64,000 bases of DNA from the NCBI GenBank assembly GCA_018228645.1, contig CP073693.1, positions 558,001 to 622,000 of the forward strand. Reading direction: 5' to 3'. Source of the stretch: Clostridiaceae bacterium Marseille-Q4143 (GTDB taxonomy: Bacteria > Bacillota > Clostridia > Lachnospirales > Lachnospiraceae). Below the pieces are notes generated by a model. That model was not told the origin of the DNA and ran no database searches. It was given only the letters and a program-made list of their open reading frames with translations. This document shows positions 15,155 through 24,208 of the stretch, one piece after another; the first letter of the stretch is position 1; each line of letters begins with the position of its first letter. The position numbers and the translations under genes were made by a program.

Positions 15155-16320
15155 CAGGCGTCACCTCCGATAAAAGGGATTGCACCAAATCGTCCCTGAA
15201 GATAACCCTTACGCACATTTTCTCCTTTTCTTGGAGAGAAAGATGCCAACGAGTAAAGCTCTGTTGCACAAGTCTCATCGTTTTTTTCAGCAAACCAAAT
15301 CTGATCTCTACGGAAGAAATTCAAGTCAAGCAGCATTGCATCGTGTGTTGTAAAAATCAGCTGCGCTCCCTTTGTATTGACAGCCTTATCCTGCACCATT
15401 TCAATCAGCCTTCTGGTTAAAAGAGGATGCAGACTATCTTCAATTTCATCAACAACTAAAAGTGCGCCGTTTTCAAGTGCCTGCAACCATCCTCCAATGC
15501 GGGCAAAAAAGTGTTGCGTACCAACAGATTCCTGCTCCATTAAAAGCTGAAAGTAGTCTGTTGTACCATCCTCGTTAATAATTCGATGTGTTGTCGTAAT
15601 AACCGGGATTTTACCGGAAGTATTCTTGATTGTAACATCGGTAATTCCAAGATCGGCAAGCAGCAATTCCTTTAAGATTCGAGCCTTCTTATCATCACCG
15701 CTGGCAATCTGAGCAACGGTTTCTGAGGTAGCTGGTTCTTCATCCATCAGGAATGTCAACTTTTCCAGAAACCACCGATAAGCATTCTCCGTCTGAGGCA
15801 AGTTCCAGTCATTAGAGGACACCAGATAGAGCTTATTATCCGGTGTTCGATTGCTTAGAGTTACCTGCTCATTTACATTTTCCCGGAACTCATATACTCC
15901 ATTTTCTCTTGAAAAAATTAAGGCTTCACGCCCATTCGGCCAATGGTAAAGATACTCTTTGTAAATCTTCTTTGCATCAAAAGAAAAACCGTATGTGTAA
16001 CGAACTCCCTGAAAAATAAATACCATTTCAAAAGAAGTCGGAACCTTTGTTCCTCCAAACGGCTCCCACGGCAACTTTTGTCCCTTAGAAACTTTTGCAG
16101 CATTTCCCACAACCATTTCTTTCATTGTCATCATTGCATGTAATACGTTACTTTTTCCAGCTGCATTTGCACCGTAAATTGCAAGTACGGGCAGCAATGC
16201 CTTCTTTTCATCTGGATGAAGCAGATACTCATCAAATGACTTATCCTTAGAGGCCGCAAAACTGATCACGGCACTGTTTTTTATTGACCTGTGATTTTCC
16301 ACTGTAAACTGAATCAGCAT
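15154..16320 (-). CDS. AAA (AAA_15/21) ATPase, partner of the RloB-like protein
   Basis: A 388-residue ABC/SMC-like ATPase of the COG1106 (RloA-type) family. It starts MLIQFTVENHRSIKNSAVIS, the usual opening strand of this family. Walker A is IYGANAAGKSNVLH (about residues 48-61), Walker B LLVVDEIEDSLHPLL (about 280-294) and the switch His IFTTHDAML (about 325). A GGAGGT site precedes ATG 16320. Overlong ATPases of this kind pair with TOPRIM effectors in phage defence. It occupies the slot between relaxase and the CD1845-like gene, where the second ICE carries an AlbA_2 gene instead. Confidence 0.8.
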   Translation of the reverse strand: MLIQFTVENHRSIKNSAVISFAASKDKSFDEYLLHPDEKKALLPVLAIYGANAAGKSNVLHAMMTMKEMVVGNAAKVSKGQKLPWEPFGGTKVPTSFEMVFIFQGVRYTYGFSFDAKKIYKEYLYHWPNGREALIFSRENGVYEFRENVNEQVTLSNRTPDNKLYLVSSNDWNLPQTENAYRWFLEKLTFLMDEEPATSETVAQIASGDDKKARILKELLLADLGITDVTIKNTSGKIPVITTTHRIINEDGTTDYFQLLMEQESVGTQHFFARIGGWLQALENGALLVVDEIEDSLHPLLTRRLIEMVQDKAVNTKGAQLIFTTHDAMLLDLNFFRRDQIWFAEKNDETCATELYSLASFSPRKGENVRKGYLQGRFGAIPFIGGDA

Positions 16321-16540
16321 AATTGAATACCTCCATTCTCAGTATTCGTATTTTCAGTCACTATTATAACAGTTAAAAATGCCTTGGTCAATATTTACGG
16401 CTTGTTTTTGCAGTTTCTCTGCGAAATTTATAAATAAATTCTTTCTCAGCCATTTTTCGCAAAATATTTATCATACTATAACCCTACCATCTTAGTCAGA
16501 ACAACTTAGTCAATGACCAAGATTGTGAGCAAGATACATT

Positions 16541-16825
16541 TATCCATACATCCAATCCTGGATCGCAAATTTCAAACTCTGCACCTTGCCCAGCAGCCAG
16601 CGACAGCCCCATCGGGCTAATCAAAAATGCCATAACCAGCAAAATTGCACCATTCTGTGGGGAATAGGTAATAAGCACAGCCACGCCAAGTAGAGCAATT
16701 ACCGTGCTGAGCAGGCCAAGCACCAGACCGGATATGTAGATCAGTCCCATGCAGAGCCAGACAAAAAGCGTCAACACCAAAATGACCAGTACAGTTACGA
16801 TCATCAGCGGGCATTTCAAAATCAT
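16541..16825 (-). pseudogene. CD1845-like small membrane protein, broken copy
   Basis: The DNA matches the intact gene at 36603-36902 but lacks 11 bases at about 16600 (GCAGCCAGCGACAGCC against the longer intact form), which throws the C-terminus out of frame. The 5' end is also cut: homology stops at about 16825, right at the first codons, and the ribosome-binding site is gone. This is the edge where the first ICE has lost all genes further to the right. Confidence 0.85.
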
Positions 16826-16866
16826 AAAGTGACGGCCTTTTCTAATGCCAGAATCTCCGAAATAAA

Positions 16867-16900
16867 GAAAACCCCGAAAATACTGGATTTTCGGGGTTTG
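16867..16900. terminator. Strong terminator downstream of integrase 1
   Basis: AAACCCCGAAAAT (16869-16881) pairs perfectly with ATTTTCGGGGTTT (16887-16899) around a five-base loop. It lies 145 bases beyond the integrase stop codon and next to the ICE truncation point. Confidence 0.8.
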
Positions 16901-17043
16901 TTGCTCTTTTTCGATATTCGGTTGAATTATCGCTTGCTGAACTGAGGTGCGCGACGAGCGGCTTTGAGGCCGTACTAAACATCTCTATGGTGCGTTTTTC
17001 CTTGATATTACGGGCTTTTTCGCATTTTCTGTTGTCGGTTGTC

Positions 17044-18285
17044 CTATTCCTTAACCATAGAAATCGGTGATTTTTCATCGAAATTCTCCTGGTTCAAAGC
17101 ATCATTCACTACCTCGAAAAGTTCCTCTGGTTTATTATACTTGACCCTCGCGTAAATGTCCATAGTTGTCTTACTATTCTCATGCCCTGCCAAATACTGA
17201 ACTGTCTTAGGGTCAACGCCCGCATAGAGCAGATTCGTGATGTAGGTATGCCGCAACAAGTGCGGTGTTACATCGAAATTCAGGGTATAGCGAATCTTGG
17301 GATTGTTCCTCTGCGTTGTTCCTAATGTCGGCTTGACGGTATATTTAATGCTCTGTCCATTCACATATTTATAGTAGGCTCTCTCTTTTGCAGAACGAAC
17401 AACTACATACTGCCAAACTCTTGTAAACTGAGAATAGGAAAGCGGCTGTCCCTCGCTGTCGGCAATCACATACTCCGATATGGAATTTGCTTTTGCTTCC
17501 CGCAGACAGTCCACCAGACACTTCGGAATGGGAATATCCCTTTTTGCTGCTTTTGTCTTTAGGACGGTAGAAATCACCGGCCTGTTATGCTCTGCACGCC
17601 ATGCACGTCTCACAGAAATATATGGGGTGGATTCATCTATGAATACACAGTCCCATTGCAATGCAAGAATTTCTTCCCGACGCAAGCCGGAATACAAACC
17701 AATCATAATAAAAAGATATGGCGGAAGCTCTTTCACCGTATCCAGCAGAATTGCAACCTGTTGATCTGTTAAGGCGTCTTTCTTTTTCGATGCTTTTCCG
17801 CCCTTTGCTGAAATTCCTACACACGGATTATCGGTTATCAGCTGACTGCGCTCTGCCGAATAAAACACACACTTAATCAGCATATTTACCGTATCATACA
17901 GTCCTTTCGATTTTTGAGACAGCGGAACAAGCGCCAGACGAATATCATCCGCAGTCACTTCCTCCATATACATATCTCCCAGAGAGTTGATGACATAATT
18001 CTTCATATTCTGTCTGTATCCTTTTATAGTAGCCGTAGACACTTTTGCTGACTGCATCAGCAGCCATTTCTCACAATACTCGGCAACCGTTGGATGCTTT
18101 CGGTGAAAGATGATCTCCTCCACCTGTCTCCGGGCCTCCAACTGCTTTTCATATAATTCTTCACAGGTGGTCGCATATAAGCTGACCTGCTTTCCATCGG
18201 CATCTGTAATTCTGGTTCTGTAATACAGTGTTCCTTTTCTTGTAACCGTTCCGTACTCTGGAACGCTTTGTTTTTTCTTAGCCAT
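17044..18285 (-). CDS. Tyrosine recombinase (integrase 1)
   Basis: A 413-residue Tn916-type integrase. An AP2-like/arm-binding N-terminus (GTVTRKGTLYYRTRI) and a SAM-like core-binding domain are followed by the catalytic domain with Arg in YSGLRREEILAL, HLLRHTYITNLL, His in LAGHENSKTTMDIYARV and the nucleophile Tyr in DIYARV. It cuts and rejoins att sites during integration and excision. It lies in tandem with integrase 2, 151 bases apart, and has no excisionase gene of its own beside it, so it may belong to another, partly lost element. Confidence 0.92.
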   Translation of the reverse strand: MAKKKQSVPEYGTVTRKGTLYYRTRITDADGKQVSLYATTCEELYEKQLEARRQVEEIIFHRKHPTVAEYCEKWLLMQSAKVSTATIKGYRQNMKNYVINSLGDMYMEEVTADDIRLALVPLSQKSKGLYDTVNMLIKCVFYSAERSQLITDNPCVGISAKGGKASKKKDALTDQQVAILLDTVKELPPYLFIMIGLYSGLRREEILALQWDCVFIDESTPYISVRRAWRAEHNRPVISTVLKTKAAKRDIPIPKCLVDCLREAKANSISEYVIADSEGQPLSYSQFTRVWQYVVVRSAKERAYYKYVNGQSIKYTVKPTLGTTQRNNPKIRYTLNFDVTPHLLRHTYITNLLYAGVDPKTVQYLAGHENSKTTMDIYARVKYNKPEELFEVVNDALNQENFDEKSPISMVKE

Positions 18286-18380
18286 ACAAATCTTCCTTTC
18301 CTGATAATGAGGGTTCTTAAATTCACACCTTCTTTTTATCAGAAAGCACCCACTTAATCAAAGATACGGATTATGTAAAA

Positions 18381-18417
18381 CAAAGAGCGAGACATCCTTG
18401 CCTCGCTCCAGCTTTGT
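18381..18417 (-). terminator. Terminator downstream of integrase 2
   Basis: GAGCGAG (18385-18391) pairs with CTCGCTC (18402-18408); CAAAG and CTTTG extend the stem. On the minus strand a T-rich tail (TTTGTTTTAC) follows, as expected for the end of the integrase 2 transcript. Confidence 0.8.
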
Positions 18418-18436
18418 TTCCTGCTCTTTATAATTG

Positions 18437-19666
18437 TTATGCCTGTGCTGCATCCCACTGGGCAAATGCACCACCCATTGTTCTTACCAGCTCATCCGGT
18501 CTGTTGTATTTGACCTTTGCGTAAATATCCATCGTAATTTTACTACTCTCATGCCCCGCCAGGTATTGAACCGTTTTCGGGTCCACGGACGAATGAATCA
18601 GATTCGTAATGTATGTATGACGCAGCTGATGCGGTGTCACTTCAAAATCTAAGCTGTAAATCACTTTTCCGTTATGTGCTGCCTTTTCACCGAGGACCGG
18701 CGTAACCGTGTGCTTTACACGCTTTCCATCCTCGTAGCGATAATAGAAACGCTCCTTGACTGTTCGGGTCACAATGTACTGCCAAAGCCGCTTGAACTGT
18801 GTGTAGGACAGCGGATCGCCTTCCCGGTTCGGCACTACATATTCTGACTGTGAATTAGCTTTTGTCTCTTTCAGACAGTCCGCCAGGCAAACCGGCAACG
18901 GAATATTTCGATGCGCGGCTTTCGTTTTCAGCTCATCCAGAATCACCGGTCTGTTATTTTCCGTGTGCCATGCCCTGCGTACCGTTAAATAAGGGCAATC
19001 CACATCCAGATATACAGAATCCCATTTTAGGGCAAGAATTTCTTCTCGCCGCAATCCTGCATACAGCCCTAACATGACAAATACATACGGCGGAAGTCCC
19101 TGAATGGCATCCAGCAGTCTGGCGGCCTGTTCATCCGTCAATGCAGCTTTGTCCTTCTGCGGAACGCCTCCACCTTTGGCCGTAAGGTAAATCGTTGGGT
19201 TGTGATCAATAATCTTACTTTCCTTTGCTGCACGGAAAATGGATTTATACAGGATAACCACTGACTTATATACCGAAGCAGACTTCTCGGAAACAGGAAC
19301 AAGTGCAAGCTGAATGTCATCCAGTGTCACATCTGCCATCCGCATCTGTCCCAGTTCTTTTATAATGTGCCGTCTGACCTTTGAGGTATAATCTATCAGC
19401 GTGGTTGCCCTCACATGAACCGACTGCATCAAAAGCCATTTTTCACAGTAGTCTGCAACCGTCGGGGATTTCCGACAGAATGTATCGTTGTCGATCTGCT
19501 CTAATGCTCCCAACTCTTTATCATATAATTCTTCCGGTGTTCTCGCATAAAGGGCCACCAGTTTTCCATCTGCGTTCTGAACCCGCGTTCTATAATAATC
19601 TATGCCGTTAAGCGTAACTGTACCGTATTGTGGAATTGCTCTTTTTCTTTTTGCCAATTCCGTCAC
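18437..19666 (-). CDS. Tyrosine recombinase (integrase 2) of the second ICE
   Basis: A 409-residue integrase clearly related to integrase 1. Catalytic signatures: YAGLRREEILAL, HQLRHTYITNLIH and LAGHESSKITMDIYAKV. The excisionase gene at 19742-19972 lies just upstream in the same direction, and the sigma-like gene follows beyond it, the order seen at the integrase end of Tn1549-like ICEs. I therefore take this as the integrase of the ICE that extends to the right. No att site could be defined from one window. Confidence 0.92.
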   Translation of the reverse strand: MTELAKRKRAIPQYGTVTLNGIDYYRTRVQNADGKLVALYARTPEELYDKELGALEQIDNDTFCRKSPTVADYCEKWLLMQSVHVRATTLIDYTSKVRRHIIKELGQMRMADVTLDDIQLALVPVSEKSASVYKSVVILYKSIFRAAKESKIIDHNPTIYLTAKGGGVPQKDKAALTDEQAARLLDAIQGLPPYVFVMLGLYAGLRREEILALKWDSVYLDVDCPYLTVRRAWHTENNRPVILDELKTKAAHRNIPLPVCLADCLKETKANSQSEYVVPNREGDPLSYTQFKRLWQYIVTRTVKERFYYRYEDGKRVKHTVTPVLGEKAAHNGKVIYSLDFEVTPHQLRHTYITNLIHSSVDPKTVQYLAGHESSKITMDIYAKVKYNRPDELVRTMGGAFAQWDAAQA

Positions 19667-19741
19667 CTCCTAAGAATAGACTCCAGCGCTGTATCTATGT
19701 TTTATCAGACCATTATGATTTCGACAAGGATACGGACCGGC

Positions 19742-19972
19742 TCACACTCCAGCTCTGCGAGGTTTACGATAAGTTGCGTTCTTTTCTGCTGGCTTTGCTC
19801 TGTGGGTGCATTTTGCGATATACTCCTGAAGGCCCGCTGAAGTAAAGTACACACAGCCATTCTGCACATATTGCACATAAGAAATAAGACCATTGTTACG
19901 GGCCGCGTCCAGCGTTGCAATGCTGATACCTAAAATTTCTGCTGCTTCTTTTCGTGTAATAAGTTTTTCCAT
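19742..19972 (-). CDS. Excisionase-like helix-turn-helix protein
   Basis: A 76-residue DNA-binding protein (MEKLITRKEAAEILGISIAT), winged-helix of the HTH_17/MerR-like excisionase class, with a basic tail. Start ATG 19972 lies 12 bases from a GGAGG. It is 75 bases upstream of integrase 2 in the same direction, the usual xis-int pair. It should bend DNA at the att sites and tip the integrase towards excision. Confidence 0.82.
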   Translation of the reverse strand: MEKLITRKEAAEILGISIATLDAARNNGLISYVQYVQNGCVYFTSAGLQEYIAKCTHRAKPAEKNATYRKPRRAGV

Positions 19973-20034
19973 AAAGCATATTTCCTCCAATCTGTCAAGT
20001 TTGTCATCGTGTTTGTTCAAAGCCACATGAATAC

Positions 20035-20056
20035 GCTGGCAGCCGAAACTGCCAGC
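20035..20056. repeat. Perfect inverted repeat upstream of the excisionase gene
   Basis: GCTGGCAG (20035-20042) and CTGCCAGC (20049-20056) flank a six-base loop. No T-tract follows on either strand, so it is less likely a terminator than a protein site or part of a recombination site. Confidence 0.6.
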
Positions 20057-20089
20057 GCATGGTATCTGATTTTGAACAGGAAGCTGCAA

Positions 20090-20509
20090 ACGCTTCCTAT
20101 TTATATAACTCAGCTTTCATCACATTTGCCACGCCCCCTGACGATGGGAACACAACAGGTCTCCGTTGGCGCGGCTGTCATAACTCCGCAGCACCGTTCG
20201 TATCGTGTGCCGCAGGGTTCCCCCCAAGTCTTTGGCGGGCCGTGAGGAAGTATCTTTAAGCCCCCATGCAGTCATCGCGCCGAATCTGCCACAATCCGTT
20301 TTATGAAATCGTAGATCGCTCCGAAGCAGTTCTTTCATCACCTCCCTGACGGCTCCATCTTCGCGGCGTTTCACATTCGCTCGTACATGGGTTATGTACC
20401 TGTTGTGCTGTCTATTCGATTGTCAATGTACTGATGAAGGAGGAAAACTTGTCCTTCTTATTAACACTGACAAAAAAGGCAAAAAACAGGCGCATCAAAT
20501 GAAATTTTA
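20090..20509. other. Region without a supported gene, GC-rich
   Basis: Between the excisionase gene and sigma copy 2. Short open frames exist on both strands (20120-20374 leftward and 20143-20245 rightward), but none has a family match I recognise or clear coding support. The stretch is richer in G and C than its neighbours and may be an ICE end region with integrase arm sites, or the remains of a lost gene. Confidence 0.5.
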
Positions 20510-20923
20510 TCAAAAATATTTTACAAGCTGCTTTAATCCACGGCGGATACTGTCTCGGACACGGCTTGGGTCTACACCTTCTACTTCGGCAATTTCATTT
20601 ACCGCCATTCCCAGATAGTATCGGGCATAAATTCGCTTTGCCTGTTTCTCTGGCAGCTTCATCACAGCGGCATAGACCTGCTCCTGAAACTGTTTTTCCT
20701 CCAGAAGCATCTCCGGTGTTTGCGGCTTCAATAGCACCGCATTTTCAATGCCATTCTCGCAATCCAGAGAATACTGTGCTTTATAACGATACATCTTTCG
20801 CTCATACGCAGCCTCCGCACGTTCAGCTGCTCGAATAGTCTCCATTACTTCCTCTGTCACATCTACAAAAAAGTCTGTTGTATAAACATCAGGATAAAGT
20901 TCCCGAAGGTTAATTTTCTTCAT
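20510..20923 (-). CDS. Sigma-70 region-4-like regulator, copy 2
   Basis: A 137-residue protein differing from copy 1 only at a residue or two (DVYTT for DIYTT, MAVNEIAEVEG for MTVNEIAEVEG). Start ATG 20923 with GGAGGT. It is next to xis-int of the second ICE, so it is probably the native copy of that element. The leader upstream has diverged from copies 1 and 3 while keeping its hairpins. Confidence 0.85.
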   Translation of the reverse strand: MKKINLRELYPDVYTTDFFVDVTEEVMETIRAAERAEAAYERKMYRYKAQYSLDCENGIENAVLLKPQTPEMLLEEKQFQEQVYAAVMKLPEKQAKRIYARYYLGMAVNEIAEVEGVDPSRVRDSIRRGLKQLVKYF

Positions 20924-21385
20924 TATGTACCTCCATTTCGATTCACGGGTGATTGACGGGTGAATCGAATGGAGGCGGAGACCGACACCGGCAGACAACC
21001 GGGTCATCTCCGAAAAAATGGCAACAAAAAACGCCAACTTCCCATAACGGGAAATCGGCGCAACAAAAATACCTACTATTCTGCTGATTTAGATGGAACG
21101 ATAATACTGATAGATAGTCATACTCCCCCGGAGGAGGGGCAAAACTTTTTTTAGCTGGTGTAACTCATGGCTATTGTGAATGACAAAAATTGACACGGCG
21201 GCATCCTCCTATGTGCCGCCGTACCAGATTACAGGGTGTAGGGTCGTCGTTCATTTTAGATAGACGAAAGGAAACGGCGGCTCTGATTTTTTCAAAGCCA
21301 CCGTTGCAAAGTGCATAACAATATAGTCGCTGTACGATGGCTTTTTTTCTTTTGCCATCGTGCGGCAACTTTTTCACTTTTCTTT
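20924..21385 (-). ncRNA. Structured leader of sigma-like gene, copy 2
   Basis: The same hairpin series as copy 1 with changed sequence: ACGATGGC/GCCATCGT (21334-21341/21354-21361), GAAACGGCGGCT/AGCCACCGTTG (21271-21282/21297-21307), ACGGCGGCA/TGCCGCCGT (21195-21203/21214-21222) and CGCC/GGCG with TTCCC/GGGAA inside (21032-21060). The first stem differs from copies 1 and 3 by a C-G to T-A exchange in both arms. The third is a different stem at the same place. This leader receives the outward promoter at 21387-21417. Confidence 0.62.
21025..21060 (-). terminator. Attenuator-like terminator in sigma leader, copy 2
   Basis: The stem CGCC...GGCG with inner TTCCC/GGGAA ends on the minus strand in GTTTTTTG. 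It has the position and shape of the copy 1 terminator with a different stem sequence. Confidence 0.6.
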
Positions 21386-21386
21386 T

Positions 21387-21417
21387 ATCTTAACAGGCAA
21401 TCCTCACAGAAATGTCA
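21387..21417 (-). promoter_or_regulatory. Outward-facing response-regulator promoter into sigma leader 2
   Basis: On the minus strand TGACATTTCTGTGAGG (21402-21417), an 11-bp direct repeat of TGA-type half-sites, is followed after exactly nine bases by TAAGAT (21387-21392). The same box with the same nine-base gap precedes the ABC operon (24908-24938) and the regulator gene (26757-26787). It lies beyond the permease stop codon and its terminator and can only fire leftward into the sigma leader. Confidence 0.65.
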
Positions 21418-21449
21418 CGGACATACTCCATTTCGACAAAATAACAAGC

Positions 21450-21477
21450 TGAAATCTCACCAATCTGTGAGATTTCA
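21450..21477. repeat. Inverted repeat paired with the outward box
   Basis: TGAAATCTCAC (21450-21460) and GTGAGATTTCA (21467-21477) are perfect complements around six bases. A similar palindrome, AAATGTCAC-N6-GTGACATTT, lies at 24972-24995 at almost the same distance from the ABC box. Both contain half-sites like those of the box, so it may be an extra regulator site; a terminator role is the alternative. Confidence 0.55.
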
Positions 21478-21488
21478 AATTTTATGAG

Positions 21489-21522
21489 GAAAGCCGAGAG
21501 GAAATGCCTCCTCCCGGCTTTC
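21489..21522 (-). terminator. Terminator of the FtsX-type ABC operon
   Basis: GAAAGCCGAGAGG (21489-21501) pairs with CCTCCCGGCTTTC (21510-21522), with one G-T type mismatch. It lies 38 bases past the permease stop. Confidence 0.7.
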
Positions 21523-21560
21523 AATAGGTTTATGATTATCTATTGTAGCAATCTCTGTCG

Positions 21561-24194
21561 TTACTCCGAAGTCCTCAGCCGCTCCACCACAGTTCCCTTG
21601 TTAAAGAAATGGAGAACGATCAGCGGAATAACCACAGCCAGCAGCAGATAAAGCACACCAATGACCAGAACCGGAACCAATGTAATATTCAGAGTAAAGA
21701 ACCACATGGAAGGGCTATTCAATGCGCTCTTTAGCACTGTGACTGCCAGGATCGCTGCGACTGCTCCGCCGATAATGTCCGCACCTACGGCATAGTAGAT
21801 GCCCTCATAGACCGTCAAGCGGCGAAGCTGCTTGCCGGTCATACCGATGCTCTGCATGGTAGCAAACTCATGGCGGCGGGTGATGATGTTGGTAATAATC
21901 ATGTTGGCAAAGTTAATCAGTCCTGCAAAGGCCATGATGCAACCAATCAGACCGCCGATAACCAGGATCATGCTGCGGACCGAATCAAGCTGCTCTTTCA
22001 ACAGCTTGGTGGAAGTATAGGCAACCGAAGTATTTTCACTCACATAGCTGCTTAAAAATTCTTCCATCTGCGGCTGCAAGGCTTCATCCACATTGAATCC
22101 ATAAGTCAGCAGCGTGGGAGCGTCATAGATTTCCTTAAATACAGTGTCCGGCAGATACACAAAAGGAGCATCAGCGGCGATGTGCGCCTGGGCGGTGGTG
22201 CCTGTCGGCGTTTCGGTTTCCGTTCCCACGAGGATCGCTTTTGCAAGGATAGTGCTGGTTTTGACCAGTTCCCCATCCTTGTAGAAGGAAATGCTCTCTC
22301 CAACCTGTAACTGATCGGTCAGCGGAGTGTTCCTTGGTTCCTCTGTCAGTTTGTCCATGGGGCAGCCAATAATGACATATTCTCCGGTAGCCATTTTCTG
22401 CGTTAAGGTTTCGGCATCTTTTTCGCCTTCAAAAATACGCATATCAGCCCAGAAATTTTCGGAGGCTCCCATCACATTGCCAAAATAGCGCCTTTCGGTA
22501 TCAGAACTTGTGTACAGGCTATATCCCTGATAGCTTTGATTTACGACGCCTTCTTCCTCATGAAACAGCTCTATGCCGCTTAAATCTTCAAACCCATAGT
22601 CAACCAATACATTTCTATCGTCTTTTGTATTTCGGTAGAGATAGCGTTCATCCTCAACTCCGGGCTGTCCGGCAATCAGATCCACCGCCTGTTGTGAGAG
22701 CGTATCTTTATGGTGCTGAACGCTTTCCATTACATTAAATGCGGCTGAGTTATAGACATTAAAATCTGTTCTGGTGACACGGTTTACCCACTTTTCTTCA
22801 TCAAGGCTTTGCGTCACAATGATGATAGAGTTAAACAGGACGATGCACAGAAGCAGGGAAATAATGATGAACGCTGAACGCCGACGATTGCGGCCCAGGT
22901 TGGAAAAGGCCATACGGGACAGCTTTACCCCATTGGTTCGCTTGGCACTTCTCTTTTTATAGGCGTTCTGCTCGGTGTAGCGAATCGCCTCCAGAGGAGA
23001 AATCTTTGCCGCCTTTTTTGCAGGCTTCCTGGTGCTGATAAACACGGTCAGGATTGTAAAGAGAGCGGCGATAACAAAAATTAGCGGCGAGGTCGATACG
23101 GATGTACCCACCATAGAATATTCAAGGTTAATGATCTCTGTCACGATAGGAAGCAGCACCCAACCGGCAAAGAAACCGGCGATCAGACCAATAGGCAGTC
23201 CGATCAGCGTGAGCCAGACCGCCTGACGGTTCACAATGCCCTTGATCTGCCGTGTGGAAGTGCCAATCGTCCGCTGCAGGCCGTATTGACGAACATCCTG
23301 CATCACAGAAATATCAAAGATATTGTAGATCAGCAGGTATCCGCACACGACAAACATCAGGATAAATACAACAGCAAACACGATGGACTCTGATGAAGTC
23401 ACTCCCTGGGACATTTGATTTTCAGAGGCGAGAATGAAATTGTCTGCGCCCATATCCTCTGGATTGCCGCCAATGGAGTAAACGAACTCATTCAACTGCT
23501 GCTGAACATTTGCTTTATTCTTCAGCACGACATCGGAAAAAGTAACGCCGGACATTTCATGGTCTACCGCATAAGTGTTCTGGACCACATCGGGGTTTTC
23601 CTTTATAAACTGCTCTGAAACAGTCGCAACGCTCACAGAGTCATTGCTTGCTTCCCACCAGCCGGAAAGCACCATATCATAATGATAAGTTTTCCCCCGC
23701 AGTTCAAATTCCAGCGGAACCGCTGCGCCAATCTTTGGTTCTACACCCAGCGCCTTCAGCGCCAAATCCGTGGTGGCGATCTCATTCGCTTTCTCCGGTG
23801 CAGCTCCATGAGTAGGCACACAGAAGGTCAGCTCCTGCTGCACACTGTCCGCATAATTGATCTCAATGGAATGGCTGGAAGTATTGCTTGCATAGCCAAT
23901 GATGCGCCGGTGACCTGCCTGCTCCACAAAATCGCTGTTTACAAGCTGCTCGTACTGTTCCTCCGTCATATATCCTAAAGTGCCATCCGCCTTGCTGCCT
24001 TTCTGCATTTGCAGAGAGAGCTGGATGGAGGACGCCATATTGAACGCCAGGGAAGTGATAGAGGTAAATAGGAAAGCAGTCAGGATAATTGCCAGCAGTG
24101 CAGCCAGATTGCGTACCTTATTCTTTTTGAAATAGCGTTTGGATAGCTTGGTAATTACTTCGGAATTATTGTTGCCAAATAAAATGTCATTCAT
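21561..24194 (-). CDS. FtsX-family ABC permease, antimicrobial-peptide type
   Basis: An 877-residue permease. One helix near the N-terminus (NLAALLAIILTAFLFTS), an extracytoplasmic domain of about 200 residues, a first FtsX block of three helices (about residues 265-385), a linker with a further helix (AFIIISLLLCIVLFNSIII), a second large outer domain, and a final FtsX block (about residues 745-870). This is the layout of large FtsX/MacB-like permeases that work with an ATPase and a two-component system in peptide resistance. It is 14 bases downstream of the ATPase gene. Confidence 0.85.
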   Translation of the reverse strand: MNDILFGNNNSEVITKLSKRYFKKNKVRNLAALLAIILTAFLFTSITSLAFNMASSIQLSLQMQKGSKADGTLGYMTEEQYEQLVNSDFVEQAGHRRIIGYASNTSSHSIEINYADSVQQELTFCVPTHGAAPEKANEIATTDLALKALGVEPKIGAAVPLEFELRGKTYHYDMVLSGWWEASNDSVSVATVSEQFIKENPDVVQNTYAVDHEMSGVTFSDVVLKNKANVQQQLNEFVYSIGGNPEDMGADNFILASENQMSQGVTSSESIVFAVVFILMFVVCGYLLIYNIFDISVMQDVRQYGLQRTIGTSTRQIKGIVNRQAVWLTLIGLPIGLIAGFFAGWVLLPIVTEIINLEYSMVGTSVSTSPLIFVIAALFTILTVFISTRKPAKKAAKISPLEAIRYTEQNAYKKRSAKRTNGVKLSRMAFSNLGRNRRRSAFIIISLLLCIVLFNSIIIVTQSLDEEKWVNRVTRTDFNVYNSAAFNVMESVQHHKDTLSQQAVDLIAGQPGVEDERYLYRNTKDDRNVLVDYGFEDLSGIELFHEEEGVVNQSYQGYSLYTSSDTERRYFGNVMGASENFWADMRIFEGEKDAETLTQKMATGEYVIIGCPMDKLTEEPRNTPLTDQLQVGESISFYKDGELVKTSTILAKAILVGTETETPTGTTAQAHIAADAPFVYLPDTVFKEIYDAPTLLTYGFNVDEALQPQMEEFLSSYVSENTSVAYTSTKLLKEQLDSVRSMILVIGGLIGCIMAFAGLINFANMIITNIITRRHEFATMQSIGMTGKQLRRLTVYEGIYYAVGADIIGGAVAAILAVTVLKSALNSPSMWFFTLNITLVPVLVIGVLYLLLAVVIPLIVLHFFNKGTVVERLRTSE

Positions 24195-24208
24195 AGTCCC
24201 GCCCCCCT

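Noticed and set aside
16842..17078. A leftward 78-codon frame overlapping the end of integrase 1
   Set aside because: It runs through a strong terminator, has no ribosome-binding site and no recognisable domain.
19742..20089. Longer excisionase starting at 20089
   Set aside because: The first 39 residues cross the palindrome at 20035-20056 and have no ribosome-binding site; the HTH protein is complete from ATG 19972.
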